Positions 18,651 through 28,097 of a stretch of DNA of 64,000 nucleotides are shown piece after piece. The stretch spans positions 744,001 through 808,000 of the forward strand of contig JAHEWK010000021.1 in NCBI GenBank assembly GCA_020740775.1, in the 5' to 3' direction. Numbering within the stretch: position 1 is the first letter of the stretch; every line of letters begins with the position of its first letter. Both the position numbers and the translations under genes were made by a program. The DNA is from Ilyonectria destructans. Taxonomy: Eukaryota > Ascomycota > Sordariomycetes > Hypocreales > Nectriaceae. The notes below the pieces were generated by a model, which worked only from the letters and a program-made list of their open reading frames with translations, searched no databases and was not told where the DNA came from.

Positions 18651-19947
18651 ACTCTCTCCTGTAAAAATTCTTCCTGACTAGCGGCTGTTAGCACTAGCGT
18701 GGAAAAATTTTCAGGCCCACCAAATTTGGCTGCTGTAGCAGCTGGTGCCCATCGGGTACTAACACTGCAATAAAGGAAGGATTGAGAGGGTTGACTTCCT
18801 TTACGCAGCAGCCACGGCCACAGCCCAAGGGCTCCGGCTATGATCGAGGCCTGCTGCCCTGACCAGCTGGGCAGCTAAGATAGCAGCAGGGTCACAGCAC
18901 GGCTTGCGGGGGCCAAACGACACCGCTGTGGCTCCTATACATGCTGTAATGCTGGTTCAGACCTCGCAGCAAGTATAGCTATTGCAGCCGCCAGGAGCAA
19001 TCACGACACCAGCTTCAATCTAGGTGGGCGTCGACCTTTGCCCTGATCTCTACGACTCGGCACTTAGGTATATAAGGCCACCACGTCTTAGTACCTGCTT
19101 AGGCCTCCGGGCCTGAGCTGCCTTGGCCTCTATGCCTCGGCACCTGCTTAGGCCTCCGAGCCTGAGCTGCCTTAGCCTCTATGCCTCGGCACCTGCTTAA
19201 GCCTCCGGGCCTGAGCTGCCTTGGCCTCTATGCCTCGGCACCTGCTTAGGCCTCTGGGCCTGAGCTGCCTTGGCCTCTATGCCTCGGCACCTGCTTAGGC
19301 CTCCGGGCCTAAGCTGCCCTGACCTCTGCGTCTCGGCACGTAGATGCATAAGGCCACCGCGTCTTAGCATCTGCCTTGGCCTCCGGGCCTAGGCTACTAT
19401 GACCTCCGGGTCTTAGATGCCTTGATCTACGGATCTTGGCTGTTAATCCAGGTCTATAAGAAGTCTCAGAATCAGGCTACTTATAGACATCAGGGTTCTG
19501 GCTTGATGGTCCTGATCAATGGATGCTAGCTGCAGTGGTTTTTCCCTCTTAGCTCCCGCGAGGTTTTCCCATCTGCAGTTGTTCCTATTATATAGATCTC
19601 GATTTCTGGAGGTTTTAAATGCCGGCAGGCAGGAATAGGATTACTGGAGAATTCCAAGCTGGTTAATAAATATGGGTATGCCGACACCCGCCCTGAAAAT
19701 CCGCTGACGGATATCGGGCTCGAAATAATAGGTCAAATAGGGCCTCTTAATAGTTAGATGGAAGAGGAAGAAGGATTGCAATCTGCGGACTGTAGGTCCG
19801 AACTATGGGCCTTGTGGCCTATAGCTCCGGCCCCGGGTTACTGTACTTAGGTTTCTTCAGCTGTTGACACCAGCCTAGCACGTCATCTTGCCCCTTTGGG
19901 GATTCTGTAGATATCTCAAGTAGATGTCTTCATGATGGTAATTAATC

Positions 19948-20008
<61 letters not shown>
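18651..20008 (+). mobile_element. Non-LTR-type insertion with (CAA)n tail and 19-bp target duplication
   Basis: ACTTCAGAAACGACCCGCA occurs at 18632-18650 and again at 20009-20027. Between them lie 1358 bp that end in a CAA run of about 21 units. A long target duplication plus a simple-repeat 3' tail is the signature of target-primed reverse transcription by a LINE machinery. I find no RT or endonuclease reading in it, so it is a noncoding passenger, a SINE-like element or a 5'-truncated copy mobilised in trans. It contains an internal 49-bp tandem array. Confidence 0.75.
19092..19336. repeat. Five tandem 49-bp repeats
   Basis: Five consecutive units follow the pattern CACCTGCTTAGGCCTCCGGG ... 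CTATGCCTCGG, with a few substitutions. Diverged partial units continue on both sides (19040-19090 and 19337-19440). The array is GC-rich with many GGCC palindromes and is noncoding. Confidence 0.85.
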
Positions 20009-20009
<1 letters not shown>

Positions 20010-20010
20010 C
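19947..20010. repeat. (CAA)n microsatellite, about 21 units
   Basis: An uninterrupted CAA/AAC run at the 3' end of the insertion. On the minus strand it spuriously encodes poly-leucine. Confidence 0.95.
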
Positions 20011-20027
20011 TTCAGAAACGACCCGCA

Positions 20028-21386
20028 TGTATGCAATCTTAACCGACAGTAGCTCGTCCACCTTTGTGTTTCTAATCTTCTAAAGCACATTTGTGTACGT
20101 CTTTCAAGCCCACAATTCTTCGAATGCTCGGCGGTGGTGCCCACAAGCACAAACTACACCAAGACTAGCTGTAGACGGAAAGCTGGAACAATATGCTTGT
20201 GGAGGGGCTGTTGAAACATGGCGCGCAAGTGGGTTGACATGGGGGACACGAGATGGGGCGCAGGGGCCTAGCGTAGCAGGAAAGCGGGCCGGGATATACA
20301 AGGAAGCATCCGGCGGCATGCATAGAAACACCTGACCGGGGGTGTGGGAAATTATGCCGACAATGATACAGAAAAGGAGAGGTAGGCCCTAAGCCGTTAC
20401 ACCAAAAGGTCTACCCGTGCCTCGGTTACGAGTTACACAGGATATTAGGGTCTTTAAGGCACTGACGCACGCATCAGACAATTTCGTACGATACCAGCGA
20501 TACATGCCCCCTGGTTCATCTTAGGGCCGTCATTGAGGAGTAGCGCCAATCTGGCGCGAGCACGACATTGCACGATGAAACCGTTTTCCCGAGTAAGAGT
20601 AGCTGGTCTTCTAAAAGACTAATGATGCAACTAACTACCTGTCTTGCATCTGTGGAGCTGAAGGGTCGTGTGTTCGGTCCGTTCAAGGATGCCCTTGCTA
20701 CCGGACATTGTCTTCGATCCGACACCGGGATCCCGGGAGCTTCCTAAGGAACCATGGTGAACAAGTCCACAACCCATTGTTCGATGAGTCGAGGTGTTAC
20801 GCATACGTTTACGAGTGGAAGGTTGGGGGCAAGGGGGGCCTGTTGGGGGGCGTGAAACGGCCTCCCCGGCTTCCCCGGCTTCCCCGGGCACTAAACCTTA
20901 TGCACAAGTAGCGTAGTTATGAGTGGCTAGTTGGTATCCCTGTCTTCGGTCCCTCCCGCCCCCCCTTTGAACGAGTGGAGATGGGAGATGGATCTACAGT
21001 GGGGGGCAATTACAGTGGGGTGCAAAGAGTTTGACCCCTTCGCGTACCGACCCACTTGACAGGGGCTTTGTTATGAAGCTGCTTTAAGATTATCTAGTAT
21101 TTGGTATACCAACCTCCAGCTGCAATTACTGCGGCTACTCGATGAGGCATTATATCGCTAAGATTCTGCGAGTCGGCTTCGGCTCACTGTCCAAAAACTT
21201 AGGCTCACTGTGCACCTAACCTAAGGAGGCAAGGCTCCGCGCTAATAATAAAGCTAGACTAGAGGTACAACAATTTTGTATGTAGTGCACGCCAATTAAT
21301 ATGTACCCGCCGTCCTTTCCCTTTTCAGCTTTCTGCCATCACCACTGGGCCTCGGGCTAGCCCCACAGATAGACGATATTGCAACT
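20028..21386. other. Intergenic, no gene recognised
   Basis: Only short overlapping reading frames occur. There are C- and G-rich runs near 20820-20890 and 20950-21005. No feature is supported. Confidence 0.5.
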
Positions 21387-21810
21387 TTGCAACTATATGC
21401 CTTCCGGTGCGTATCACCAGAAGCCTCGCCAACGCCGCTTTCGAACCGGCCTTGGTCTCCCTTACGATCACCCTCACCGCTGCCTTCATGGCTAGCATCG
21501 TCACCACCGCCGTCCCCGTCAGTACAGCTGTTGCCGCCGTCATCCTCGCCCTCACCCTCGCCGTCATCTACACCGCTGCCGCTGCCGCCCCGACCAACGC
21601 AGCAGATACAGGGAAAAGAGATAGCAGCCCTTCCTACAACAGGCACATACACTACTCACAAGGATGCCTTTGCTGCTGTATAAGCGCATGGAAGAGACCA
21701 GGGCTATACTGAGGTCTACAGCAAGCCGAGCAACTACAAAGATAGCAAGGCTCGTTATTATAAGGTTATCTGCGCCTGCGGCGGCTGTCCCTTTATCTCG
21801 AGATCTATAG
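21387..21810 (+). pseudogene. Decayed Mutator-like (MULE) transposase, 5' part
   Basis: One frame gives a Pro/Ser-rich N-terminus and then a FAR1-type zinc-binding start (THKDAFAAV ... GYTEVYSKP ... YYKVICACGGCP). An in-frame TAA stands where Gln is expected after FAAV. The reading is broken at TATAG (21806-21810) by the copia insertion and resumes in the same register at 26791. Confidence 0.65.
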
Positions 21811-21985
21811 TGTCAGATATGTCAGTGGCGAAAGTTGCCACCTATTGCCACCTATTGCCACAAGGCTTAGCAATCAGCTTCTAGCTGATTCTATACAGAA
21901 GGGACAGGGTATATAAAGCTTGCTCTGAAACCTCAAGATAGAGGGGGACACAATACACAACTTTGATTCACCCTAATATTTGACA
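21811..21985 (+). repeat. 5' LTR of the copia element
   Basis: 175 bp, TG...CA ends. A TATATAAAG sequence near 21910-21918 is a plausible TATA box, and an internal 12-bp direct repeat (TATTGCCACC / TATTGCCACA) lies near 21842-21862. Confidence 0.93.
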
Positions 21986-22045
21986 ATTAAGAGTCTCACT
22001 GCCTCAACCCATTTTAATATCTTTGAGAATCCCTCTATCTTATCT

Positions 22046-23260
22046 ATGATACTGCATAGAAAATCCCAGAAAGAAGGTCTTACAGCCACTCTTATAAAAC
22101 CTGGGGACTTCCCGGACTGGGAGCACGAATTCCTTCTTCAGGTTGACCTTCTAGGTCTGCAACAGCACCTCAAAAGGAAGATTTTCCTTGAAGAGGAACC
22201 GGCCTTCCCCGATATCAGACGACGCAAATATACCAAGACAACAGCAGCACAACGGACCATTCGATCAGAAACACCTGAGACTGAAGGGACCAATTCAGAT
22301 GACATACAGGAGACAACCAACGGAACATGGTCTCTATCTGACCTAACTGAACAAGGTCAGAAGAGCTTCCAACAGGACCTCTCTTTATATCAGCTTCAAG
22401 AAAAATCGTCAGAAAGACAGAGGAAGTCTCTGAGAACCCTCCAAGACTGGGTTATCCGAACTGTCTCTCCCAGTTACGTCCGGACCTGTTGTCAGCCACG
22501 CAAGTCGATCTATGAATGGCATAAAAATCTTCGTGCCCGATGCGGGAGGTCAGAAGCAGACGAAACACGAGATGCCCGAAACACTTACTTGACCCTCATG
22601 AAAACGCCTCCAAAGACTATAACTCAAGCGGTCAAATGGTTAGAAGATTGGGAAGAAGCCCTGGCCAAAGGACAGCAACAAAAGGTCCCAGAGACCCTCT
22701 TTTGCAGCTCCTGGGCATATGACTTCTTCAACATCTCTTCACAACTTCTCCCTGCCTGGACGGCAGCCTATGAAATTAGCCAACAAAACCTGATCCAAGA
22801 TGAATCTCTTATCTATCGAGATCTAGCGAACGCCTTCCGGAATAAGCTCAAAAATGCAGAGGCCTTACGGGGCCCAGGTCGCACGGGAAATTTCTCCCAA
22901 GGTGCATTCTCTGCGAGCTTTGCTGGGGAGGACCCCCAGGATGATGAACCAGAGGACGCTCGCATCATTGAAGGTCAGTACCGTTCTCTGAAGAAGGAAG
23001 GGCAAAGGACGAAGCGCCAGAGGCCTCCTGAAGAACAGGATAAATGCCCGGCATGCGGCCTACCCCATGTCCTTAAGAAATGCTTCTATGTTTTTCCAAA
23101 CATAGCTTGGAGAGGGTTTAGGCCTCGAGAAAAATTTCAGATAAAAGTAAGAGAAGCCCTCGAAGAAGACTTAGACCTACAGGCACAAGTGAAAGCTCTC
23201 ACTCAGAAGAAGTCCAAGATCTCGCCAAAACTAGCCATCGAAGACACCTCTGACCAATGA
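22046..23260 (+). CDS. gag: copia Gag protein
   Basis: From the ATG at 22046 (MILHRKSQKEG) the frame gives 404 aa ending at TGA 23258-23260. The frame is open further upstream without an ATG. Near the C-terminus is a zinc-knuckle-like CPACGLPHVLKKC, expected to bind RNA, preceded by a charged region. Downstream the same frame stays open through protease, so the single TGA (context CAA TGA CTC) is all that separates Gag from Pol. Readthrough is one way the fusion could be made. Confidence 0.85.
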   Translation: MILHRKSQKEGLTATLIKPGDFPDWEHEFLLQVDLLGLQQHLKRKIFLEEEPAFPDIRRRKYTKTTAAQRTIRSETPETEGTNSDDIQETTNGTWSLSDLTEQGQKSFQQDLSLYQLQEKSSERQRKSLRTLQDWVIRTVSPSYVRTCCQPRKSIYEWHKNLRARCGRSEADETRDARNTYLTLMKTPPKTITQAVKWLEDWEEALAKGQQQKVPETLFCSSWAYDFFNISSQLLPAWTAAYEISQQNLIQDESLIYRDLANAFRNKLKNAEALRGPGRTGNFSQGAFSASFAGEDPQDDEPEDARIIEGQYRSLKKEGQRTKRQRPPEEQDKCPACGLPHVLKKCFYVFPNIAWRGFRPREKFQIKVREALEEDLDLQAQVKALTQKKSKISPKLAIEDTSDQ

Positions 23261-26200
23261 CTCTATGGGCGGCTTATCGCTAAAGTCAACGCCGCATTTG
23301 CCGTTCAAAGCGATAACTATCCCTTACGAAAATCTCAAATCCTAGACCCCGGAACAACGATCTCAATCACAAATGACCCCAATCGACTAGCTGATCTCCA
23401 GCCGGCCCTTCCAGGCGACTTCATCTGGTCAGGTGACCGAAAGTTACCAATTTTGGGATATGGAACAATGATAGTCAGGCTGACAAGAACTCGAGCCCTG
23501 TTGCTTGAAGATGTAGCCTACTGTCCCCGACTCCTCACAACTCTAGTCTCCTTACGTCAGCTACGGAAGAAAGGACTCTATTGGGATAACAGACGTGATC
23601 CAACGACCCTCCGTCATTCCGATCAGACAATCGCCTGCACGATCAAGGACCTATACGGTCAATACGTCATTGAATACCAACTGGCAGAGATAACCCCAGC
23701 GGCTTGGGCAGCCCACAAGTTCACCTCATACACAAAGAGGGCTCCCTTGGCAGGAGAAGCTATACGCTGGCATAACCGCCTACGGCATCCAGGACCGCAA
23801 GCTCTTGAACACCTTGTCTCAGCATCTCAGGGGGTGCGAATTCGAGGACCAACAACCGTCGAATGTGACGCCTGTGGCCTATCAAAGATCAAGAGACAAG
23901 TCAGACGGGCTCCAAGGCAGTCTATCCAGACAGCCGGTGAACGCATCGCTATTGATTTCCATGACTATGAAGAAGGCATAGGTAGCTATACCTCACAGAT
24001 GCTTCTCACCTGCCGATCAACCGGTTACATTTGGGATTACTACCTTACATCTCGGACAACGGAGGCTATTATCGCAGTCTTCAAATCCTTCTTCGAACAT
24101 CTACAAGTTCAACATAACATCAAGGTCAAAGTCATCGAATGCGACAATGAGATCACAGAGGTCAAACCGCAAGTCGGAAACTTCCTACGGAATAGAGCCA
24201 CCGTCATCGAGCCCTCGGCACCGTATAGCCAAGCCCAAAATGGCGGCGCCGAACGCTCAGGGGGTGTGATTAAGGATAAGGAAAGAGCCATGCGAACAGG
24301 CTCTAAGCTCCCTCATCAGCTATGGCCAGAAATCGGCAAAACAGCAGTTTATCTATATAACCGAACGCCAAATTACAAATCAGGCTGGAAAACACCATAC
24401 GATCAACTGCATACTGCAATAGCCAGAGCCAGAGGAATTCCACAACCGGTAAAACAGCCTGACCAAACACATCTAAGGGCATTTGGTTGCAAAGCTTATG
24501 CCATGACCCCTGAGGCACAACAAAAGCTCAACCGCAAGATGCGACTCAAACCGAAAGGATGGATCGGCTTCCTAGTTGGATACAGATCCTCGAATATCTA
24601 CAGGATCTGGATCCCGACAATCAATCGGATAATCAGCACCCGAGACGTCATTTTTAATGAAGACGAGGGCTGTAACGGAGACTGGGAAAACTTCAAGGAT
24701 GACCTCTTAGAGGCAGACTTAGAAGAAATCGCACGAATTGCATCCCTCCAAGACGAATCAATTGATCAGCTAGAAGCTGAAGACTCTATTGAGGTGGCTT
24801 TTCCTGAAGAAGAAGATGAACTCACACCGAACCATCTCATAGTGGCGATTGACGAAATCTCACAGGCAAAGAGGGCAGAATACGAAGACTTCCCCACGCC
24901 TCCAGATACACCGCCATCTGCCCTACTCGCACAATTACCTCAAAATGTGTCAGAACAAGGGAACAGAACTATCACATGGCAAGCAGCTTTTCTAGCTGGA
25001 ACCAAATCTCCTCTGCAAATCTCAACAGAACGAAAGATCCGTCAAGGGGTAAAGATGCATAGAAGTGCATTACCTCCGGCACCAATGAAGCATCAAGATC
25101 TCATAGGACATCCATTGGAAAACCTCTTCCAGAAGGCTGAAGAAATTCATCTTCAAAGCCATAAGGAAATGAGGTCATGGACTGAGATCCGAGCCAAGGA
25201 CCCTCGAACATTTGATCAACAGGTCCTAGGCTGTATGTGGGTGTACGTCTATAAAACAGACAAACACGGTTACTTTCAGAAATGCAAGGCCCGGCTAGTG
25301 GTGCGAGGAGACCAACAAGCAAAAGGGAAGCTGCAAGACACATATGCAGCTACCTTAGCCGGAAGGTCCTTTCGGACCTTGATAGCTATTGCAGCAAAAT
25401 TTGATCTAGAAATGATCCAATACGATGTGGTCAACGCATTCGTACATGCCCCAATTGATCAAGACATCTTCATGCAGATGCCTCCAGGCTATAAGAAGGC
25501 AGGAACTATCCTAAAGCTCAACAAAGCTCTATACGGACTGAGAGTCTCCCCCTTACTGTGGCAGAAGGAGCTTTCTAGGACCCTCTTAGAGCTGGGCTAC
25601 AAGCCAGTTCCACACGAGCCTTGCTGCTTCAGAAAAGAAGGAATCCTATTCTTCGTATATGTCGATGATGTCATTCTGGCCTACAGGAAAACACAAGAAA
25701 ACAAAGTGGTTCCTTGGAATGGAAGTCATACGGGACCGACCTACAAGGAAGATCTGGCTATCCCAAGCAGCCTATATTGAGAAAATTGCAAACCTAGCTA
25801 ATAAAGGAACAGCTACAGTACCAATGACTCAGTTAGAGCTACGGCCTGCCACAGGGCTAGCAACCCCAACAGAAATTCAACGATACCAACGCAAGATCGG
25901 ATCAACCCTCTATATCGCAGTCAACACCCGACCTGACATTGCCTTTGCCGTCTCCAGATTGGCCAGATTCCTCACCAATCCAAGTCAAATACACCAAGAA
26001 GCGGCTGACCGCGTTATCCATTACCTCACACATACAAAGAACCTAGCTCTATCTTTCGGAGGACCCGGCGGTCTCAGCATTGCTAGCGATGCCTCTTTTG
26101 CCGACAACACAACTGATCGGAAGAGCTCGCAGGCATATACCATCAAGCTGTTCAACGGACTGATCGGATGGAGAGCCAGCAAACAAGACACGGTCACAAC

Positions 26201-26591
26201 ATCAACAACAGAAGCAGAGCTCCTAGCCCTAGCACAGGCAGCTAAGGAATCTCTCTTTGTGAGCCGACTGCTCAAGGAGCTGACAGTTCAACTGGATGAC
26301 TTGACCATCCAGATTGACTGCGATAACACTCAGACTATCAACCTCGTGACGGCTGAGATAGCTACTTTGAGGACCAAGTTGCGGCATGTTGATATCCACA
26401 ATCACTGGCTCAGACAGGAGGTTCAAAGAGGGAAAATTCAAGTCAAATACGTCAAATCAACAGACATAGTCGCAGATGGCCTGACGAAAGCACTTCCAGC
26501 CGGAAAATGGAACCGCTTTTTATATCAACTTGGATTAGAAGACGTTAGGAAGAGGCTCCAGAAGGACGAAGAAGGGCTTCAGACTCAATGA
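23261..26591 (+). pseudogene. pol: copia Pol: protease, integrase, reverse transcriptase, RNase H (deletion in RT)
   Basis: No start codon is needed if Gag readthrough supplies it. In order: protease-like ILDPGTTIS (family DSGAS) with ND; the GAG-pre-integrase HNRLRHPG ... CDACG finger; integrase AIDFHDYE, ECDNEI and QAQNGGAERSG (DD35E); RT with YDVVNAFVHAPI, LNKALYGL and FVYVDDVIL; RNase H with ASDASFAD and TSTTEAELLAL. After YVDDVILAYRKTQENK (about 25700) the frame jumps: KWFLGMEVIRDR continues in another register. The roughly 25-30 residues that normally separate these blocks are missing. This deletion with frameshift should abolish RT and RNase H fusion. Confidence 0.88.
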
Positions 26592-26615
26592 GAAGTCATT
26601 GAATCTGAGGGGGTG

Positions 26616-26790
26616 TGTCAGATATGTCAGTGGCGAAAGTTGCCACCTATTGCCACCTATTGCCACAAGGCTTAGCAATCAGCTTCTAGCTGATTCTATA
26701 CAGAAGGGACAGGGTATATAAAGCTTGCTCTGAAACCTCAAGATAGAGGGGGACACAATACACAACTTTGATTCACCCTAATATTTGACA
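26616..26790 (+). repeat. 3' LTR of the copia element
   Basis: 175 bp, indistinguishable by eye from the 5' LTR; preceded by AATCTGAGGGGGTG. Confidence 0.93.
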
Positions 26791-27320
26791 TATAGGGCTT
26801 CGGAAGCCCTTAACCTGTAAGACAGGCTGTCTTTTTAGGATTAAGCTGGTATAGCATAAGACTCTAGGGGACTGCTGGATCATAGACATCCTTTACGGCG
26901 ACCACAATTATCTCTCTAATAACCCAGGCAGATTTCCAGAATACCGCGCTTTACAGCCAAGCCAGATTAAGGCAGTGCAGTCTTCATCCTGTGATATCAA
27001 GCTGACAGCTAGGGCAATAAAGAAGATATTATAAGTAAGTAATCCAGGGCTCCTTGTGACTGCATAGGATATCTATAACATCTAAAGAGCTGCATAATAT
27101 AGGGCAACTGGGCTACTTACGCTAATGCAAGCTATAATTAAAGAGCTCGACGAGGAAGGCTTCTGCTATACTGAGGTCCTTAATAATAAAGACCGACTGT
27201 GTTATTAGCTGGTTAATATAGATTACAATCTTAAGATATGGTATTGTTTCCCTCATATTATGATGTTCGATGCTATATATAATACAAATCGCTTTGGCCT
27301 AAATCAGCTCAGAAAATGAG
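26791..27320 (+). pseudogene. Decayed MULE transposase, continuation after the copia insertion
   Basis: Joined to the 5' part across TATAG, the frame reads on through TCKTGCLFRIKL, HNYLSNNPGRF and EYRALQPSQIKAVQS to MMFDAIYNTNRFGLNQL, the MULE core block (family DxTYKTNRFGMP). Many stops interrupt it, mostly TAA or TAG where Gln fits (for example TA-stop-DIYNI-stop-RAA-stop-YRATG). This is the pattern of C-to-T changes at CpA. No TIR could be found. Confidence 0.65.
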
Positions 27321-28097
27321 GGGTGGGTTGTGCTTGTGTCGCGTTTGACTTGGTGAAATTTCAAGTGCAGTTCCAAATAGACATTTCAGCGCAGCAACGG
27401 TCAACCACAACAATAACAGTATCAAAAATAGCATTACGAAATAGATAAAACTGTACTTAATCCAACTCACCAATTCATTTTTGATTGTACATGTTGGTGC
27501 GCACTTTATGCTCAATCAAAGTCGCAAATCGGCGTCAAAAGTGAGAATGGAGACCGTGCACCGCAATGATGATTATGCCTTTCGGTACGAAAGGTCTTTT
27601 AAGCTCTGGGATTCTCTACCCAAAAATCGACCGCTCATCCCTGCACACATACCCCTGTCAAATTACCCGATTAGTCATCCCCGGCGCCCCTCCGGTTGGC
27701 GGCCAAATTATTTCCCGATTAGTAAGCCAAACTGCACCTCCTGTTGGTCCGGATTAACCCCATCCGAATGCCCCCCCAGAGGTGCCAATCTTCTCTTCCT
27801 CATTTGCCAATCCGCACATGTGAACTCTCATTCGCTCTCTGAGATCAAGTGCAAAGGAGTCTTCTTTTGAGGGTTTCTTGTTAGGAGACACGTGAAATGC
27901 ACGTGAAATGCACGTGAAATGATGCACGTGGTGCACGTGGGAACTCGGTTTGTGATAGCATTCTTGCTCTTGTTCTCATATTTTATGACATTTTCTCTTC
28001 TGCTTGAAACTTGGATATGTGTTATCTGATTAGTTATATATATTTATTTTCTCTCTTTCTACTTCTATATAAAAGGCATATCTAAATTACGCTACTG
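27321..28097. other. Spacer downstream of the first Helitron helicase gene
   Basis: No gene recognised; only short shadow frames. It contains the CACGTG cluster listed separately. Confidence 0.45.
27889..27939. repeat. Cluster of five CACGTG palindromes
   Basis: CACGTG occurs five times in about 50 bp, three within a CACGTGAAATG direct repeat. It lies about 160 bp beyond the Rep-helicase stop codon, where the 3' end of the element is expected. The array can fold into alternative hairpins. Confidence 0.6.

Larger units (their letters stand above)
21811..26790 (+). mobile_element. Ty1/copia retrotransposon with apparently identical LTRs
   Basis: Two 175-bp LTRs (21811-21985 and 26616-26790; TGTCAGATATG ... 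ATATTTGACA) show no difference by eye. The 5-bp target duplication is TATAG (21806-21810 and 26791-26795). A GAGGGGGTG polypurine tract precedes the 3' LTR. Identical LTRs imply a recent insertion. The order protease-integrase-RT-RNase H makes it copia. A deletion and frameshift in RT make this copy defective. Confidence 0.93.

Noticed and set aside
19875..20150. Minus-strand leucine-rich reading frame
   Set aside because: It is only the translation of the (CAA)n microsatellite.
21296..21652. Gly/Asp-rich minus-strand and Ala/Thr-rich plus-strand frames
   Set aside because: Low-complexity shadows of the Pro/Ser-rich MULE N-terminus region; no family features.
27881..27884. CTAA on the minus strand after the CACGTG hairpins as the exact Helitron 1 3' end
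   Set aside because: The next base is not T as the usual A/T insertion rule requires, and no second copy is available to confirm it.
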